Source of the DNA: Defluviimonas aquaemixtae
GTDB lineage: Bacteria; Pseudomonadota; Alphaproteobacteria; Rhodobacterales; Rhodobacteraceae
DNA: 64,000 nt
Direction of reading: 5' to 3'
NCBI RefSeq assembly: GCF_900302475.1
Contig: NZ_OMOQ01000001.1
Coordinates: forward strand, 1 to 64,000
Shown here: in pieces, positions 1-8,808 of the stretch
How positions within the stretch are numbered: position 1 is the first letter of the stretch
How the letters are laid out: every line of letters starts with the position of its first letter
Program-made: the position numbers and the translations under genes
The notes under the pieces: generated by a model
Seen by the model: the letters and a program-made list of their open reading frames with translations, nothing else
Told to the model about the DNA's origin: nothing
Databases searched by the model: none

Positions 1-203
<203 letters not shown>

Positions 204-279
204 GACAAGAACGGTTCGATGCAGGCCGGGCACGAGGCCCGGTCTGCCTCTCAACCGAAAGCCCGCGAGAGGCAAGACA

Positions 280-588
280 ATGACTGGTCAGAACATCCGC
301 ATCCGGCTCAAGGCCTTCGATTACCGCGTACTGGACGCCAGCACGCAGGAAATCGTGAACACGGCCAAGCGCACGGGCGCCCAGGTCCGCGGGCCGATCC
401 CGCTGCCGAACAAGATCGAGAAGTTCACGGTTCTCCGTGGCCCGCACATCGACAAGAAGAGCCGTGACCAGTGGGAGATTCGCACCCACAAGCGGCTTCT
501 CGACATCGTCGACCCGACGCCCCAGACGGTGGACGCGCTGATGAAGCTCGACCTCGCCGCCGGCGTCGACGTCGAAATCAAGGTCTGA
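280..588 (+). CDS. rpsJ: 30S ribosomal protein S10
   Basis: The 102-residue product starts [19 protein letters not shown] and contains the S10 signature region [20 protein letters not shown]. It is the normal S10 length. S10 sits in the 30S head and also works as NusE in antitermination complexes. It is the first gene of the S10 operon, 76 nt after tuf and 14 nt before rplC, with GAGAGGCA ahead of the ATG. An overlapping +1-frame ORF from 219 is a shadow. Confidence 0.98.
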   Translation: MTGQNIRIRLKAFDYRVLDASTQEIVNTAKRTGAQVRGPIPLPNKIEKFTVLRGPHIDKKSRDQWEIRTHKRLLDIVDPTPQTVDALMKLDLAAGVDVEIKV

Positions 589-602
589 GGAGGGCACTGA
601 CG

Positions 603-1478
603 ATGTTGCGCTCTGGAGTGATCGCAAAGAAGCTGGGTATGACCCGGCTCTTTCTCGAGGACGGCCGGCAGGTTCCGGTGACCGTCCTGCAACTGGACAA
701 TCTGCAGGTCGTGGCGCAGCGCACGGCCGAGAAGGACGGCTACTCCGCCGTTCAGCTCGGAGCCGGCGCCGCAAAGGCCAAGCGCACGACCGCCGCGATG
801 CGCGGCCACTTCGCTGCCGCGAAGGTGGAGCCGAAGCGAAAGGTGGCCGAGTTCCGGGTGAGCCCCGAGAACCTGATCGGCGTGGGCGAGGAAATCACGG
901 CCGACCATTACTTCGAGGGCCAGTTCGTCGACATCGCGGGCACCTCGATCGGCAAGGGCTTTGCGGGCGCGATGAAGCGGCACAACTTCGGCGGTCTGCG
1001 TGCCTCGCACGGCGTGTCGATCTCGCACCGCTCGCACGGTTCGACCGGCCAGTGCCAGGACCCCGGCAAGGTGTTCAAGGGCAAGAAGATGGCCGGCCAT
1101 CTGGGCGCCGTCCGCGTGACCACGCAGAACCTGCAGGTCGTGCGCACCGACAGCGACCGCGGGCTGATCATGGTCAAGGGCTCGGTTCCGGGTTCGAAGG
1201 GTGGCTGGGTGACGATCAAGGATGCGGTGAAGAAACCGCTTCCCGACAACGTGATCCTGCCGGCAGCTTTGCGGTCGCAGGCCGAAGCCGCGAAGAAGGC
1301 CGCTGAAGAAGCCGCCGCCGCCGCCGCCGCCGAGGAAGAAGCCGCCCGCAAGGCCGCGGCTGAAGCCGAAGCCGCCGCGCAGGAGGCCGCGCTCGCCGCG
1401 TCCGAAGCGGCCGCAGCCGCCGAGGAAGGTGAGGCCGAAGCCGGCGATGCCGGTGACGCGCCCGAAGGAGAGAAATAA
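603..1478 (+). CDS. rplC: 50S ribosomal protein L3 with long Ala/Glu-rich C-terminal tail
   Basis: The start is the ATG at 603 ([17 protein letters not shown]), just after a GAGGAGGG-type ribosome binding site; upstream codons in the same frame overlap rpsJ and are not used. It encodes 291 residues. Residues 1-225 are the L3 fold, including the 23S-binding loop [18 protein letters not shown]. Residues about 226-291 form a tail of almost only Ala, Glu and Lys, making the protein about 80 residues longer than E. coli L3. Its TAA overlaps the rplD ATG by one base. Confidence 0.97.
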   Translation: MLRSGVIAKKLGMTRLFLEDGRQVPVTVLQLDNLQVVAQRTAEKDGYSAVQLGAGAAKAKRTTAAMRGHFAAAKVEPKRKVAEFRVSPENLIGVGEEITADHYFEGQFVDIAGTSIGKGFAGAMKRHNFGGLRASHGVSISHRSHGSTGQCQDPGKVFKGKKMAGHLGAVRVTTQNLQVVRTDSDRGLIMVKGSVPGSKGGWVTIKDAVKKPLPDNVILPAALRSQAEAAKKAAEEAAAAAAAEEEAARKAAAEAEAAAQEAALAASEAAAAAEEGEAEAGDAGDAPEGEK

Positions 1479-2098
1479 TGAAACTCGATGTGATCAAGCT
1501 CGACGCCAAGAAGGCTGGCTCGATCGATCTCTCCGACGAGATCTTCGGGCTCGAGCCGCGCGCCGACATCCTGCACCGCGTCGTGCGCTGGCAGCGCGCG
1601 AAGGCGCAGGCCGGAACGCACAGCGTCAAGACCCGGTCCGAGGTCAGCTACTCGACCAAGAAGATCTACCGCCAAAAGGGCACCGGTGGCGCGCGCCACG
1701 GTGATCGTGGCGCGCCGATCTTCCGTCACGGCGGCACCTACAAGGGCCCGACCCCGCGCAGCCACGCCCATGACCTTCCCAAGAAGTTCCGGGCGCTCGG
1801 CCTCAAGCATGCCCTGTCGGCCAAGGCCGGCGCCGGCCAGCTCATCATCCTCGACTCGCTAGAGATGAAGGACGCCAAGACCAAGGCGCTCGCCAAGACG
1901 GCGAAGGAACTCGGCTGGAAGAAGGTGCTCATCATCGACGGTGCCGACGTGAACGAGAACTTCGCCCGCGCCGCCCAGAACATCGAGGGCATCGATGTGC
2001 TGCCCTCGATGGGCGCCAACGTGTATGACATCCTCAAGCGTGACACGCTCGTGCTCACGAAGGCGGGTGTCGAAGCTCTGGAGGCTCGATTGAAATGA
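1478..2098 (+). CDS. rplD: 50S ribosomal protein L4
   Basis: The 206-residue product has the L4 signature: [21 protein letters not shown] with the extended RNA-binding loop, then the C-terminal ALEARL helix. L4 lines the peptide exit tunnel and, in gammaproteobacteria, represses the S10 operon; no E. coli-type S10 leader was sought here. The ATG overlaps the rplC stop (TAATG) and the end overlaps rplW (ATGA), implying translational coupling across rplC-rplD-rplW. Confidence 0.98.
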   Translation: MKLDVIKLDAKKAGSIDLSDEIFGLEPRADILHRVVRWQRAKAQAGTHSVKTRSEVSYSTKKIYRQKGTGGARHGDRGAPIFRHGGTYKGPTPRSHAHDLPKKFRALGLKHALSAKAGAGQLIILDSLEMKDAKTKALAKTAKELGWKKVLIIDGADVNENFARAAQNIEGIDVLPSMGANVYDILKRDTLVLTKAGVEALEARLK

Positions 2099-2391
2099 GC
2101 GTGAAAGCGGAACATTACGACGTGATCGTCAAGCCCGTGATCACCGAGAAGGCGACCATGGCCTCGGAGGCCGGCGCGGTCGTCTTCCAAGTGGCGAACG
2201 ACGCGACCAAGCCGCAGATCAAGGAAGCGGTCGAAGCGGTCTTCGGCGTCAAGGTGAAGGCGGTCAACACTGTCGTCACCAAGGGCAAGACCAAGCGCTT
2301 CCGCGGCCGTCCCGGCGTGCGGAGCGACGTGAAGAAAGCCTATGTGACCCTCGAGGAAGGCAACACTATCGACGTGACCTCCGGGCTCTGA
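2095..2391 (+). CDS. rplW: 50S ribosomal protein L23
   Basis: The 98-residue product begins [20 protein letters not shown] and ends with [19 protein letters not shown], both typical of L23. L23 sits at the tunnel exit and docks SRP and trigger factor. The start overlaps the rplD stop by 4 nt (ATGA). A strong hairpin with a T tract begins 15 nt after its stop, so part of the transcription probably ends here before rplB. Confidence 0.98.
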   Translation: MSVKAEHYDVIVKPVITEKATMASEAGAVVFQVANDATKPQIKEAVEAVFGVKVKAVNTVVTKGKTKRFRGRPGVRSDVKKAYVTLEEGNTIDVTSGL

Positions 2392-2406
2392 TAGAAGGCG
2401 CCGAAT

Positions 2407-2440
2407 CTCGCGGCCCCGTCCTCCGGGGCCGTGAGTTTTT
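2407..2440 (+). terminator. Intrinsic terminator between rplW and rplB
   Basis: The arms CTCGCGGCCCCG (2407-2418) and CGGGGCCGTGAG (2424-2435) form a 12-bp stem with one G-U pair and a 5-nt loop, followed directly by TTTTT (2436-2440). It is a textbook rho-independent terminator inside the S10 operon, 77 nt before the rplB start. It may act as an attenuator. Confidence 0.8.
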
Positions 2441-2511
2441 GATACCACGGGGACCTACGGGGCCCTCAAACCAACGGACCGACAGGTTCAAAGCAACGGA
2501 AGACAGAAAGC

Positions 2512-3348
2512 ATGGCACTCAAGTCGTACAAACCGACGACGCCGGGCCAGCGTGGGCTGGTTCTGATCGACCGTTCGGAGCTTTGGAAAGGTCGCCCGGT
2601 CAAGACCCTCACCGAGGGTCTGACCAAGACGGGCGGCCGGAACAACACCGGGCGCGTCACGATGTGGCACAAAGGTGGGGGCGCGAAGCGACTCTACCGT
2701 ATCGTCGATTTCAAGCGTCGCAAGTTCGACGTCCCGGCGACCGTGGAACGGATCGAATACGACCCGAACCGCACCGCCTTTATCGCGCTGGTCAAGTATC
2801 AGGACGGCGAACGGGCCTATATTCTCGCGCCGCAGCGTCTTGCCGTGGGCGACACCGTCGTCGCGGGCGCGAAAACTGACGTCAAGCCTGGCAACGCGAT
2901 GCCGTTTTCCGGCATGCCGATCGGCACGATCGTCCACAACGTCGAGATGAAGCCGGGCAAGGGCGGTCAGATCGCGCGGGCCGCGGGCACCTACGCCCAG
3001 TTCGTCGGCCGCGACGGCGGCTATGCCCAGATCCGCCTGTCCTCGGGCGAACTGCGCATGGTCCGCCAGGAGTGCATGGCGACCGTCGGAGCGGTCTCGA
3101 ACCCCGACAATTCGAACCAGAACTTCGGCAAAGCGGGCCGCAAGCGGCATATGGGCGTGCGCCCGACTGTTCGCGGCGTCGCGATGAACCCGATCGACCA
3201 CCCGCATGGCGGTGGTGAGGGCCGCACCTCCGGCGGCCGTCACCCGGTCACCCCGTGGGGCAAGGGCACCAAGGGCACCCGCACCCGGTCGAACAAGAAC
3301 TCGGACAAGTACATCGTCCGTTCCCGTCACACGAAGAAAGGGCGCTAG
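2512..3348 (+). CDS. rplB: 50S ribosomal protein L2
   Basis: The 278-residue product starts [20 protein letters not shown] and ends [20 protein letters not shown]. The peptidyl-transferase-centre segment [17 protein letters not shown], with the conserved His, is present. L2 binds 23S rRNA and helps join the subunits. The ATG lies 120 nt after rplW, behind a terminator-like hairpin; rpsS follows 4 nt later. Confidence 0.98.
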   Translation: MALKSYKPTTPGQRGLVLIDRSELWKGRPVKTLTEGLTKTGGRNNTGRVTMWHKGGGAKRLYRIVDFKRRKFDVPATVERIEYDPNRTAFIALVKYQDGERAYILAPQRLAVGDTVVAGAKTDVKPGNAMPFSGMPIGTIVHNVEMKPGKGGQIARAAGTYAQFVGRDGGYAQIRLSSGELRMVRQECMATVGAVSNPDNSNQNFGKAGRKRHMGVRPTVRGVAMNPIDHPHGGGEGRTSGGRHPVTPWGKGTKGTRTRSNKNSDKYIVRSRHTKKGR

Positions 3349-3352
3349 ATCC

Positions 3353-3631
3353 ATGGCTCGTTCTGTTTGGAAAGGCCCCTTCGTCGACAGCTTCCTGCTG
3401 AAGAAGGCAGAGAAGGTTCAGGCATCGGGCAAGTCGGAAGTGATCAAGATCTGGTCGCGCCGCTCCACCATACTGCCGCAGTTCGTCGGCCTCACCTTCG
3501 GGGTCTACAACGGTCACAAGCACATCCCGGTCAACGTGACCGAGGAGATGATCGGCCAGAAGTTCGGTGAGTACTCGCCGACGCGGACCTATTACGGTCA
3601 CGCGGCCGACAAGAAAGCCAAGAGGAAGTAA
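3353..3631 (+). CDS. rpsS: 30S ribosomal protein S19
   Basis: The start is ATG 3353 ([20 protein letters not shown]); codons upstream in this frame overlap rplB. The 92-residue protein has the S19 motif [22 protein letters not shown] and the C-terminal [18 protein letters not shown]19 forms a complex with S13 in the 30S head. It is packed between rplB (4 nt) and rplV (5 nt). Confidence 0.98.
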   Translation: MARSVWKGPFVDSFLLKKAEKVQASGKSEVIKIWSRRSTILPQFVGLTFGVYNGHKHIPVNVTEEMIGQKFGEYSPTRTYYGHAADKKAKRK

Positions 3632-3636
3632 GCGCC

Positions 3637-4017
3637 ATGGGTAAGGAAAAGAATCCGCGCCGCGTGGCCGAGAACGAGGCGATGGCCAAGGCCAAGATGC
3701 TTCGCACCTCGCCGCAGAAGCTGAACCTCGTTGCGGCGCTCATCCGCGGCAAGAAAGTCGACAAGGCGCTCGCCGATCTCACCTTCTCGAAGAAGCGGAT
3801 CGCCGACGACGTCAAGAAGTGCCTCCAGTCGGCGATCGCCAATGCCGAAAACAACCACGGGCTTGACGTCGACGATCTCGTCGTCGCCGAGGCCTATGTC
3901 GGCAAGAACCTGACACTGAAGCGCGGCCGGCCGCGCGCCCGTGGCCGGTTCGGCCGCATCCTGAAACCGTTCAGCGAGCTGACCATCAAGGTGCGGCAAG
4001 TCGAGGAGCAAGCGTAA
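3637..4017 (+). CDS. rplV: 50S ribosomal protein L22
   Basis: The 126-residue product starts with [20 protein letters not shown], then [21 protein letters not shown]. The tunnel-lining beta-hairpin and the closing [20 protein letters not shown] region are present. The family contacts all 23S domains and, with L4, forms the macrolide constriction. The TAA overlaps the rpsC ATG by one base (TAATG). Confidence 0.98.
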   Translation: MGKEKNPRRVAENEAMAKAKMLRTSPQKLNLVAALIRGKKVDKALADLTFSKKRIADDVKKCLQSAIANAENNHGLDVDDLVVAEAYVGKNLTLKRGRPRARGRFGRILKPFSELTIKVRQVEEQA

Positions 4018-4757
4018 TGGGACAGAAGGTCAACCCGATCGGCATGCGCCTCCAGGTCAATCGCACCTGGGACAGCCGCTGGTACGCCGACAACAAGGAC
4101 TACGGCAACTTGCTTCTTGAGGACCTCAAGATGCGCGAGTTCATCCATGATTACGCGAAGCAGGCCGGTGTGTCGAAAGTCATCATCGAACGGCCGCACA
4201 AGAAGTGCCGCGTCACGATCCACACTGCCCGCCCCGGTGTCATCATCGGCAAGAAGGGCGCAGATATCGAGGTCCTGCGCAAGAAGCTCGCAAACTTCAC
4301 CGACTCGGAACTGCACCTCAACATCGTCGAGGTCCGCAAACCCGAGCTCGACGCGCAGCTCGTGGCCGAGTCGATCACCCAGCAGCTCGAGCGCCGGGTC
4401 TCGTTTCGCCGCGCGATGAAGCGGGGCGTGCAGAACGCGATGCGCATGGGGGCGCTCGGTATCCGCGTGAACGTCGCCGGCCGCCTTGGCGGCGCGGAAA
4501 TCGCGCGGACCGAATGGTACCGCGAAGGCCGCGTGCCGCTGCATACGCTCCGCGCCGACATCGACTACGCGCTCGCCGAAGCCACGACCCCCTACGGGAT
4601 CATCGGCGTGAAGGTCTGGATCTTCAAAGGCGAGATCATGGAGCACGATCCGCAGGCCCGCGACCGCAAGGCTGCCGAGGCCCAGGAAGGTCCGAGCCCG
4701 CGTGGCCCAGGCCCGCGTGGTCCGAACCCGCGCGGCCCGCGCCGCGACGCCCGGTAA
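4017..4757 (+). CDS. rpsC: 30S ribosomal protein S3 with PRGP-repeat tail
   Basis: The 246-residue product begins [20 protein letters not shown]. It has the KH domain with [18 protein letters not shown] (residues about 75-95) and the C-terminal S3 domain with [21 protein letters not shown]3 lies at the mRNA entry channel. The last 30 residues carry an unusual run of four RGP units (positions 4698-4742), predicted to be disordered and basic. Start and stop are tightly packed with rplV and rplP. Confidence 0.98.
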   Translation: MGQKVNPIGMRLQVNRTWDSRWYADNKDYGNLLLEDLKMREFIHDYAKQAGVSKVIIERPHKKCRVTIHTARPGVIIGKKGADIEVLRKKLANFTDSELHLNIVEVRKPELDAQLVAESITQQLERRVSFRRAMKRGVQNAMRMGALGIRVNVAGRLGGAEIARTEWYREGRVPLHTLRADIDYALAEATTPYGIIGVKVWIFKGEIMEHDPQARDRKAAEAQEGPSPRGPGPRGPNPRGPRRDAR

Positions 4758-4769
4758 GGAGTAACGAAG

Positions 4770-5183
4770 ATGCTGCAACCGAAACGGACGAAGTTCCGCA
4801 AACAGCACAAGGGCCGGATCCACGGCGAAGCCAAGGGCGGGCACGAGCTCAACTTCGGCGGCTTCGGCCTCAAGGCGACCCAGCCCGAGCGCATCACGGC
4901 GCGGCAGATCGAGGCGGCCCGCCGCGCGATCACCCGCCACATGAAGCGTCAGGGCCGGGTCTGGATCCGCGTCTTCCCGGACCTGCCGGTTTCGTCGAAG
5001 CCGACCGAGGTCCGGATGGGCAAGGGTAAGGGCTCCGTCGATTTCTGGGCGGCACGGGTCCATCCCGGCCGGATCATGTTCGAGATCGACGGCGTGAGCG
5101 ATACCGTCGCCCGTGAGGCGCTCCGCCTCGGCGCGATGAAGCTGCCGGTCAAGACCCGGGTCGTGGTCCGCGAGGACTGGTAA
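4770..5183 (+). CDS. rplP: 50S ribosomal protein L16
   Basis: The 137-residue product begins [19 protein letters not shown], carries the methylation/tRNA-site segment [17 protein letters not shown], and ends with [20 protein letters not shown]16 is a late-assembly protein near the A site. Normally rpmC follows within a few bases; here a terminator begins 25 nt after the stop and rpmC is 1.5 kb away. Confidence 0.98.
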   Translation: MLQPKRTKFRKQHKGRIHGEAKGGHELNFGGFGLKATQPERITARQIEAARRAITRHMKRQGRVWIRVFPDLPVSSKPTEVRMGKGKGSVDFWAARVHPGRIMFEIDGVSDTVAREALRLGAMKLPVKTRVVVREDW

Positions 5184-5208
5184 GGCCGGCCCGAGAGAAC
5201 GGTTTCGG

Positions 5209-5238
5209 AAAGGCGCGCCTTCGGGCGCGCCTTTTCTT
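5209..5238 (+). terminator. Intrinsic terminator after rplP
   Basis: The arms GGCGCGCC (5212-5219) and GGCGCGCC (5224-5231) are separated by the stable TTCG tetraloop. The stem is extended by A-T pairs and followed by TTTTCTTT. The structure should end the first half of the S10 operon, so rpmC needs its own promoter. Confidence 0.85.
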
Positions 5239-5397
5239 TCACGCCGTTTCACGCGTGAAATCGTGGCATCTGCGTTGAAAATAAACGATAATTCGTGACG
5301 CGTTAGGGCGATTTTAACCCTTTGGCCGCGTGTGCGGGGGATCGCCGGATAGGGTGGGGTGGTCTGTCGGCATTGGCGCCCCCCACCGCATCTCTCT

Positions 5398-5466
5398 CCA
5401 CGAAGGGGGAGGGAGCCGCGTTGTGCCCGGCCGTGACGCCTGGCGCCCCTCCCCTCGTGGGAGGGG
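5398..5466. repeat. Imperfect inverted repeat, REP-like
   Basis: CCACGAAGGGGGAGGG (5398-5413) is nearly the reverse complement of CCCCTCCCCTCGTGG (5446-5460). The right arm also folds on itself (CCCCTCCC, 5446-5453, with GGGAGGGG, 5459-5466). It looks like a dispersed extragenic palindrome, but copy number cannot be judged from one window. Confidence 0.5.
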
Positions 5467-5505
5467 AGGGGGGAGGGGGCCGAGACCTGCAAGATGAAGA
5501 GATGA

Positions 5506-5566
5506 GGGCAGCGCCCGGCCCGGGCGGGCGAGAAGCGCCCGCCTGGGGGCGGGCCGGGCGCTGCCC
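5506..5566. repeat. Perfect 16-bp inverted repeat with inner hairpin (REP-like)
   Basis: The left arm GGGCAGCGCCCGGCCC (5506-5521) and right arm GGGCCGGGCGCTGCCC (5551-5566) are perfect reverse complements. Nested inside is GGCGGGCG (5523-5530) paired with CGCCCGCC (5536-5543) around AGAAG. The shape is typical of bacterial extragenic palindromic elements. Confidence 0.65.
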
Positions 5567-5720
5567 GGCGTTGCCGCCGGGCGGGATACGACGCCAGACG
5601 ATATTATTGAAGTGGCGGGGTGAAACCCGCTCTGTTTCTATTTCCGACGCGGTAAGTAGCGAATGAGTCCTGTCACCCGGCCTGGGGTCCACATTTGTGT
5701 TGATAGGCGGAGGGGGAAAA

Positions 5721-6089
5721 TTGAATGATCGGAATATTCACGATGCAACCGTGTCCAACATGCTTCTGTCGCCCGTTCAAAGCAGGTCTAGCGTGGCTCC
5801 AAACATGGAATACTTGAGCGCATCAACACGAAAAAAACAGACGGCTTTGCTGATCTTCTGCCTTACCTCTGTCTCGGTGTCGGTCTTTCGGCTTCGCTTA
5901 ACAAAATTGGAGAACGCAGGTTTCGACATCCTTGTTCCCGAGTACCTTCTGAGTTTTGTACTTGTGCTCTCAGTGCTTTATTTGTTCATCTCGTATGCCG
6001 TCTTCTGCTTGAAAAAAAAAAATGAGTACCTGAGCACCAACCAGAAAGTGAAATCAGAAAGGGATGGCATAGCAAGGACGATAGATTAG
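5721..6089 (+). CDS. Small membrane protein, N-terminal half of an amber-split gene
   Basis: No family was recognised. The chosen start is TTG 5721, 5 nt after the strong ribosome binding site GGCGGAGGGGG (5707-5715 region); GTG 5697 is the first in-frame alternative. The 122-residue product has two hydrophobic segments, one beginning TALLIFCLTSVSVSVF and one around LLSFVLVLSVLYLFISY, then a Lys-rich helix. An A11 tract lies at 6012-6022. Base composition is clearly more AT-rich than the ribosomal genes around it. It ends at a single TAG (6087-6089), after which the same frame stays open to 6485, so it may be half of a 254-codon gene. Confidence 0.55.
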   Translation: MNDRNIHDATVSNMLLSPVQSRSSVAPNMEYLSASTRKKQTALLIFCLTSVSVSVFRLRLTKLENAGFDILVPEYLLSFVLVLSVLYLFISYAVFCLKKKNEYLSTNQKVKSERDGIARTID

Positions 6090-6125
6090 TTCGAGCGCGT
6101 TGCCGCACTATTCTTCAGCGCGAAT

Positions 6126-6485
6126 ATGGAAGAAGAATTCAAGCGCTTTGAGAAAAACAAGCCGGACCGTCAGAACTTCGACGGCGGGCAAATCAATCGC
6201 AACTATCTTCGATTGAAGGACATGATCGAAGCGGGCGACGTCGAAGCATGTAAGGACGAAATTCGACAGTTAGCCGAGCAAACCAAGATGCTATGCGAAG
6301 CCCAAGTGAAGCAATGGTATAGGCGCAAGCTCTTTGTTGGTTTTGGTAGAACGCGCTTTCTGAGGGTTGTCACGTTTGACATAGCGATGCCTTTGATAGC
6401 ATTTGGTTTCGCCGTGGGAGGCTGGCTCGGATTGTTGGACTGGGTAGCCCCTTGGCTAGAAGCGACGTTTCCGCGTTCGCACTGA
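6126..6485 (+). CDS. Small membrane protein, C-terminal half of an amber-split gene
   Basis: No family was recognised. It opens at ATG 6126 in exactly the same frame as the upstream ORF; the 12 codons between the TAG at 6087 and this ATG are also open. No good ribosome binding site precedes the ATG, which favours it being the distal part of one gene. The 119 residues are a charged, helix-rich region (EEEFKRFEKNKPDRQ and following) and one C-terminal membrane segment (IAMPLIAFGFAVGGWLGLL). Low GC suggests transferred or relaxed sequence. Confidence 0.5.
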   Translation: MEEEFKRFEKNKPDRQNFDGGQINRNYLRLKDMIEAGDVEACKDEIRQLAEQTKMLCEAQVKQWYRRKLFVGFGRTRFLRVVTFDIAMPLIAFGFAVGGWLGLLDWVAPWLEATFPRSH

Positions 6486-6570
6486 CCCATTGTGTGATGC
6501 AACTTATTGAAGCGAACGCAAATGTTCGGCTTTGATCGGCCCTCACTGCACTTCCCTCCAACCTTTTCCC

Positions 6571-6599
6571 TTGCCCTCCCGCACCCCCTCCCTTATAGG
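6571..6599 (+). promoter_or_regulatory. Candidate sigma70-type promoter of the rpmC operon
   Basis: TTGCCC (6571-6576), a 17-nt spacer and TATAGG (6594-6599) give a reasonable -35/-10 pair. It sits 113 nt before rpmC, where a new promoter is needed because rplP ends with a terminator. The predicted leader holds an imperfect hairpin at 6609-6635 (ATTCCGG/CCGGGAT core). Confidence 0.5.
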
Positions 6600-6711
6600 G
6601 ACGCATCCTGCGATTCCGGGCCTCCGGGATTCGCATGTCCATCATTGACTCCACCGGGCCAAGGGTCACCCGTCTTGAGGGCCTTCCGGTGATGTTGCAA
6701 AGGAAAAGGCG

Positions 6712-6915
6712 ATGAACGCCCAGGAACTGAAAGCGAAGACGCCCGACCAGCTCCGCGACGAGCTGACGGCGCTGAAGAAGGAGGCCTTCAACCTCCGCTT
6801 CCAGCAGGCCACCAGCCAGCTTGAGAACACCGCCCGCATGCGCAAGGTTCGCCGTGACGTTGCCCGCATCAAGACGGTCCTGAACCAGAAAGCCGCTGAA
6901 GCGGCGGCGAACTGA
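6712..6915 (+). CDS. rpmC: 50S ribosomal protein L29
   Basis: The 67-residue product [18 protein letters not shown]... is a two-helix protein with the L29 signature [21 protein letters not shown]29 lies by the tunnel exit next to L23. Ribosome binding site AAAGGAAAAGG precedes the ATG. It is detached from rplP by about 1.5 kb; rpsQ follows after 10 nt. Confidence 0.97.
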   Translation: MNAQELKAKTPDQLRDELTALKKEAFNLRFQQATSQLENTARMRKVRRDVARIKTVLNQKAAEAAAN

Positions 6916-6925
6916 GGAACCACCC

Positions 6926-7165
6926 ATGCCCAAACGTATCCTGCAAGGCACCGTGACCTCGGACAAGAACGACCAGACGATCACCGTCCTCGTCGAGCGC
7001 CGCTTCAAGCACCCGCTGCTGCACAAGACCGTGCGGAAGTCGAAGAAATACCGCGCCCATGACGCGGAGAACAAATTCAAGGTCGGCGATACCGTGCGTA
7101 TTGAAGAATGCGCGCCGATCTCGAAGACGAAACGCTGGACTGTGGTGGCTGAAGCTTCGGCCTGA
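6926..7165 (+). CDS. rpsQ: 30S ribosomal protein S17
   Basis: The 79-residue product [19 protein letters not shown] has the OB-fold S17 pattern and the motif [19 protein letters not shown]17 binds the 5' domain of 16S rRNA early in assembly. It follows rpmC by 10 nt; a 72-nt spacer precedes rplN. Confidence 0.98.
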   Translation: MPKRILQGTVTSDKNDQTITVLVERRFKHPLLHKTVRKSKKYRAHDAENKFKVGDTVRIEECAPISKTKRWTVVAEASA

Positions 7166-7237
7166 TCCCCACGCCAGTTCAATCGAAACCCTGGGACCGC
7201 GGACTAAGGCAGGTTCCCAAAGGTCGGGAGAAACCAA

Positions 7238-7606
7238 ATGATCCAGATGCAGACCAATCTGGATGTCGCTGACAACTCCGGCGCACGCCGGGTGCAGTGC
7301 ATCAAGGTCCTGGGGGGTTCCCACCGCCGCTACGCCAGCGTCGGCGACATCATCGTGGTGTCGGTCAAGGAAGCCATCCCGCGCGGCCGCGTGAAGAAGG
7401 GCGACGTCCGCAAGGCCGTCGTCGTGCGCACCGCCAAGGAAGTCCGCCGCGAAGACGGCACCGCCATCCGCTTCGACCGCAACGCCGCCGTGATCCTCAC
7501 GAACCAGGGCGAGCCGGTCGGCACCCGGATCTTCGGACCGGTGGTGCGTGAGTTGCGCGCCAAGAACTTCATGAAGATCATCTCGCTCGCTCCGGAGGTG
7601 CTCTGA
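7238..7606 (+). CDS. rplN: 50S ribosomal protein L14
   Basis: The 122-residue product, the standard L14 length, starts [19 protein letters not shown] with the L14 signature and ends [20 protein letters not shown]14 forms an intersubunit bridge and is the RsfS target. The preceding spacer (7166-7237) shows only a GGGAGAAA ribosome binding site. The TGA shares a base with the rplX ATG (TGATG). Confidence 0.98.
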   Translation: MIQMQTNLDVADNSGARRVQCIKVLGGSHRRYASVGDIIVVSVKEAIPRGRVKKGDVRKAVVVRTAKEVRREDGTAIRFDRNAAVILTNQGEPVGTRIFGPVVRELRAKNFMKIISLAPEVL

Positions 7607-7911
7607 TGGCTGCGAAACTTAAGAAAGGCGACAAGGTCGTCGTTCTTGCCGGCAAGGACAAGGGCAAGGAAGGCGAGATTGCATCCATCGACCCGAAGGC
7701 CGGCAAGGCCGTGGTCGAGGGTGTCAACATCGCCATCCGCCACCAGCGCCAGACCCAGAACAGCCAGGGCGGCCGCCAGCCGAAGGCGATGCCGATCGAT
7801 CTGTCGAACCTCGCGCTTCTCGACAAGAACGGCAAGGCGACCCGCGTCGGTTTCAAGATGGACGGCTACAAGAAGGTGCGCTTCGCAAAGACCACGGGGG
7901 ACGTGATCTGA
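7606..7911 (+). CDS. rplX: 50S ribosomal protein L24
   Basis: The 101-residue product [20 protein letters not shown] opens with a KOW motif. The family is an assembly initiator bound at the 5' end of 23S rRNA. It is coupled on both sides: TGATG with rplN and TGATG with rplE. Confidence 0.98.
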   Translation: MAAKLKKGDKVVVLAGKDKGKEGEIASIDPKAGKAVVEGVNIAIRHQRQTQNSQGGRQPKAMPIDLSNLALLDKNGKATRVGFKMDGYKKVRFAKTTGDVI

Positions 7912-8471
7912 TGCTCGATACCCAGACCTATACCCCGCGCCTCAAGGCGCATTACCAGGCCAACGTTCGCGCCGCTCTCAAGGAAGAGTTCGGCTATAAG
8001 AACGACATGCAGATCCCGAAGCTCGAGAAGATCGTGCTGAACATGGGCGTCGGCGAGGCCGTGAAGGACACCAAGAAGGTCAAGCAGGCCTCCGAGGAGC
8101 TTAGCCTGATCGCCGGCCAGAAGGCGGTGATCAACAAGGCCAAGAAGTCGATTGCCGGCTTCCGGGTACGTGAGGAGATGCCGCTCGGCACGAAAGTGAC
8201 GCTGCGCGGCGACCGGATGTACGAATTCCTCGACCGGCTGATCACGATCGCGCTGCCGCGCGTCCGCGACTTCCGCGGCGTCAAGGGCTCGTCGTTCGAT
8301 GGCCGTGGCAACTACGCGATGGGCCTGAAGGAACACATCGTGTTCCCCGAGATCGACTTCGACAAGGTCGACGAAGTTCTCGGCATGGACATCATCATCT
8401 GCACCACCGCGCCGACCGACGCGGAAGCGAAGGCGCTGTTGAAGCAATTCAACATGCCCTTCACCAGCTGA
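7911..8471 (+). CDS. rplE: 50S ribosomal protein L5
   Basis: The 186-residue product [16 protein letters not shown] has the L5 signature [19 protein letters not shown] and [17 protein letters not shown] near the end. L5 binds 5S rRNA and contacts P-site tRNA. The start overlaps the rplX stop; rpsN follows after 18 nt with a GCGGAGGAACG ribosome binding site. Confidence 0.98.
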   Translation: MLDTQTYTPRLKAHYQANVRAALKEEFGYKNDMQIPKLEKIVLNMGVGEAVKDTKKVKQASEELSLIAGQKAVINKAKKSIAGFRVREEMPLGTKVTLRGDRMYEFLDRLITIALPRVRDFRGVKGSSFDGRGNYAMGLKEHIVFPEIDFDKVDEVLGMDIIICTTAPTDAEAKALLKQFNMPFTS

Positions 8472-8489
8472 TCGCGGAGGAACGACGAT

Positions 8490-8795
8490 ATGGCTAAGAA
8501 ATCCATGGTGAACCGCGAAGTGAAGCGCGCGAAGCTGGTCAAGCAGTATGCCGCCAGGCGCGCCGCGTTGAAGGAAATCATCAACGACCAGTCGAAGCCG
8601 ATGGAAGAGCGCTTCAAGGCCTCGATGAAACTGGCGAAGCTGCCCCGCAACTCTTCGGCGACGCGGATCCACAACCGCTGCCAGCTGACGGGTCGTCCGC
8701 ACGCCTATTATCGCAAACTCAAGCTCAGCCGCATCATGCTGCGCGATCTCGCCTCGATGGGGCAGATCCCGGGCATGGTGAAGTCGAGCTGGTAA
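8490..8795 (+). CDS. rpsN: 30S ribosomal protein S14, zinc-free type
   Basis: The 101-residue product [19 protein letters not shown] ends with [21 protein letters not shown]. This is the long form without the CxxC zinc ribbon: only one Cys (in NRCQLTGR) is present. S14 sits in the 30S head. It is tightly packed between rplE and rpsH. Confidence 0.98.
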   Translation: MAKKSMVNREVKRAKLVKQYAARRAALKEIINDQSKPMEERFKASMKLAKLPRNSSATRIHNRCQLTGRPHAYYRKLKLSRIMLRDLASMGQIPGMVKSSW

Positions 8796-8808
8796 GGAGG
8801 ACCGAGAT

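Larger units (their letters stand above)
5239..5720. other. Gene-free gap with palindromic repeats, rplP to membrane gene
   Basis: No credible coding sequence is seen in about 480 bases. An AT-richer piece (about 5262-5320) is followed by two GC-rich palindromic blocks at 5398-5466 and 5506-5566. Open frames across it translate the palindromes and lack ribosome binding sites. The last 15 bases carry the ribosome binding site of the next gene. Confidence 0.6.

Noticed and set aside
3894..5492. 532-residue minus-strand ORF across rpsC-rplP
   Set aside because: It is antisense to unmistakable rpsC and rplP; its codon pattern is the mirror of theirs and there is no ribosome binding site.
5303..5692. 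Open frames on both strands over 5303-5692
   Set aside because: They translate GC-rich palindromic repeats, have low-complexity Pro/Gly/Arg products and lack start signals.
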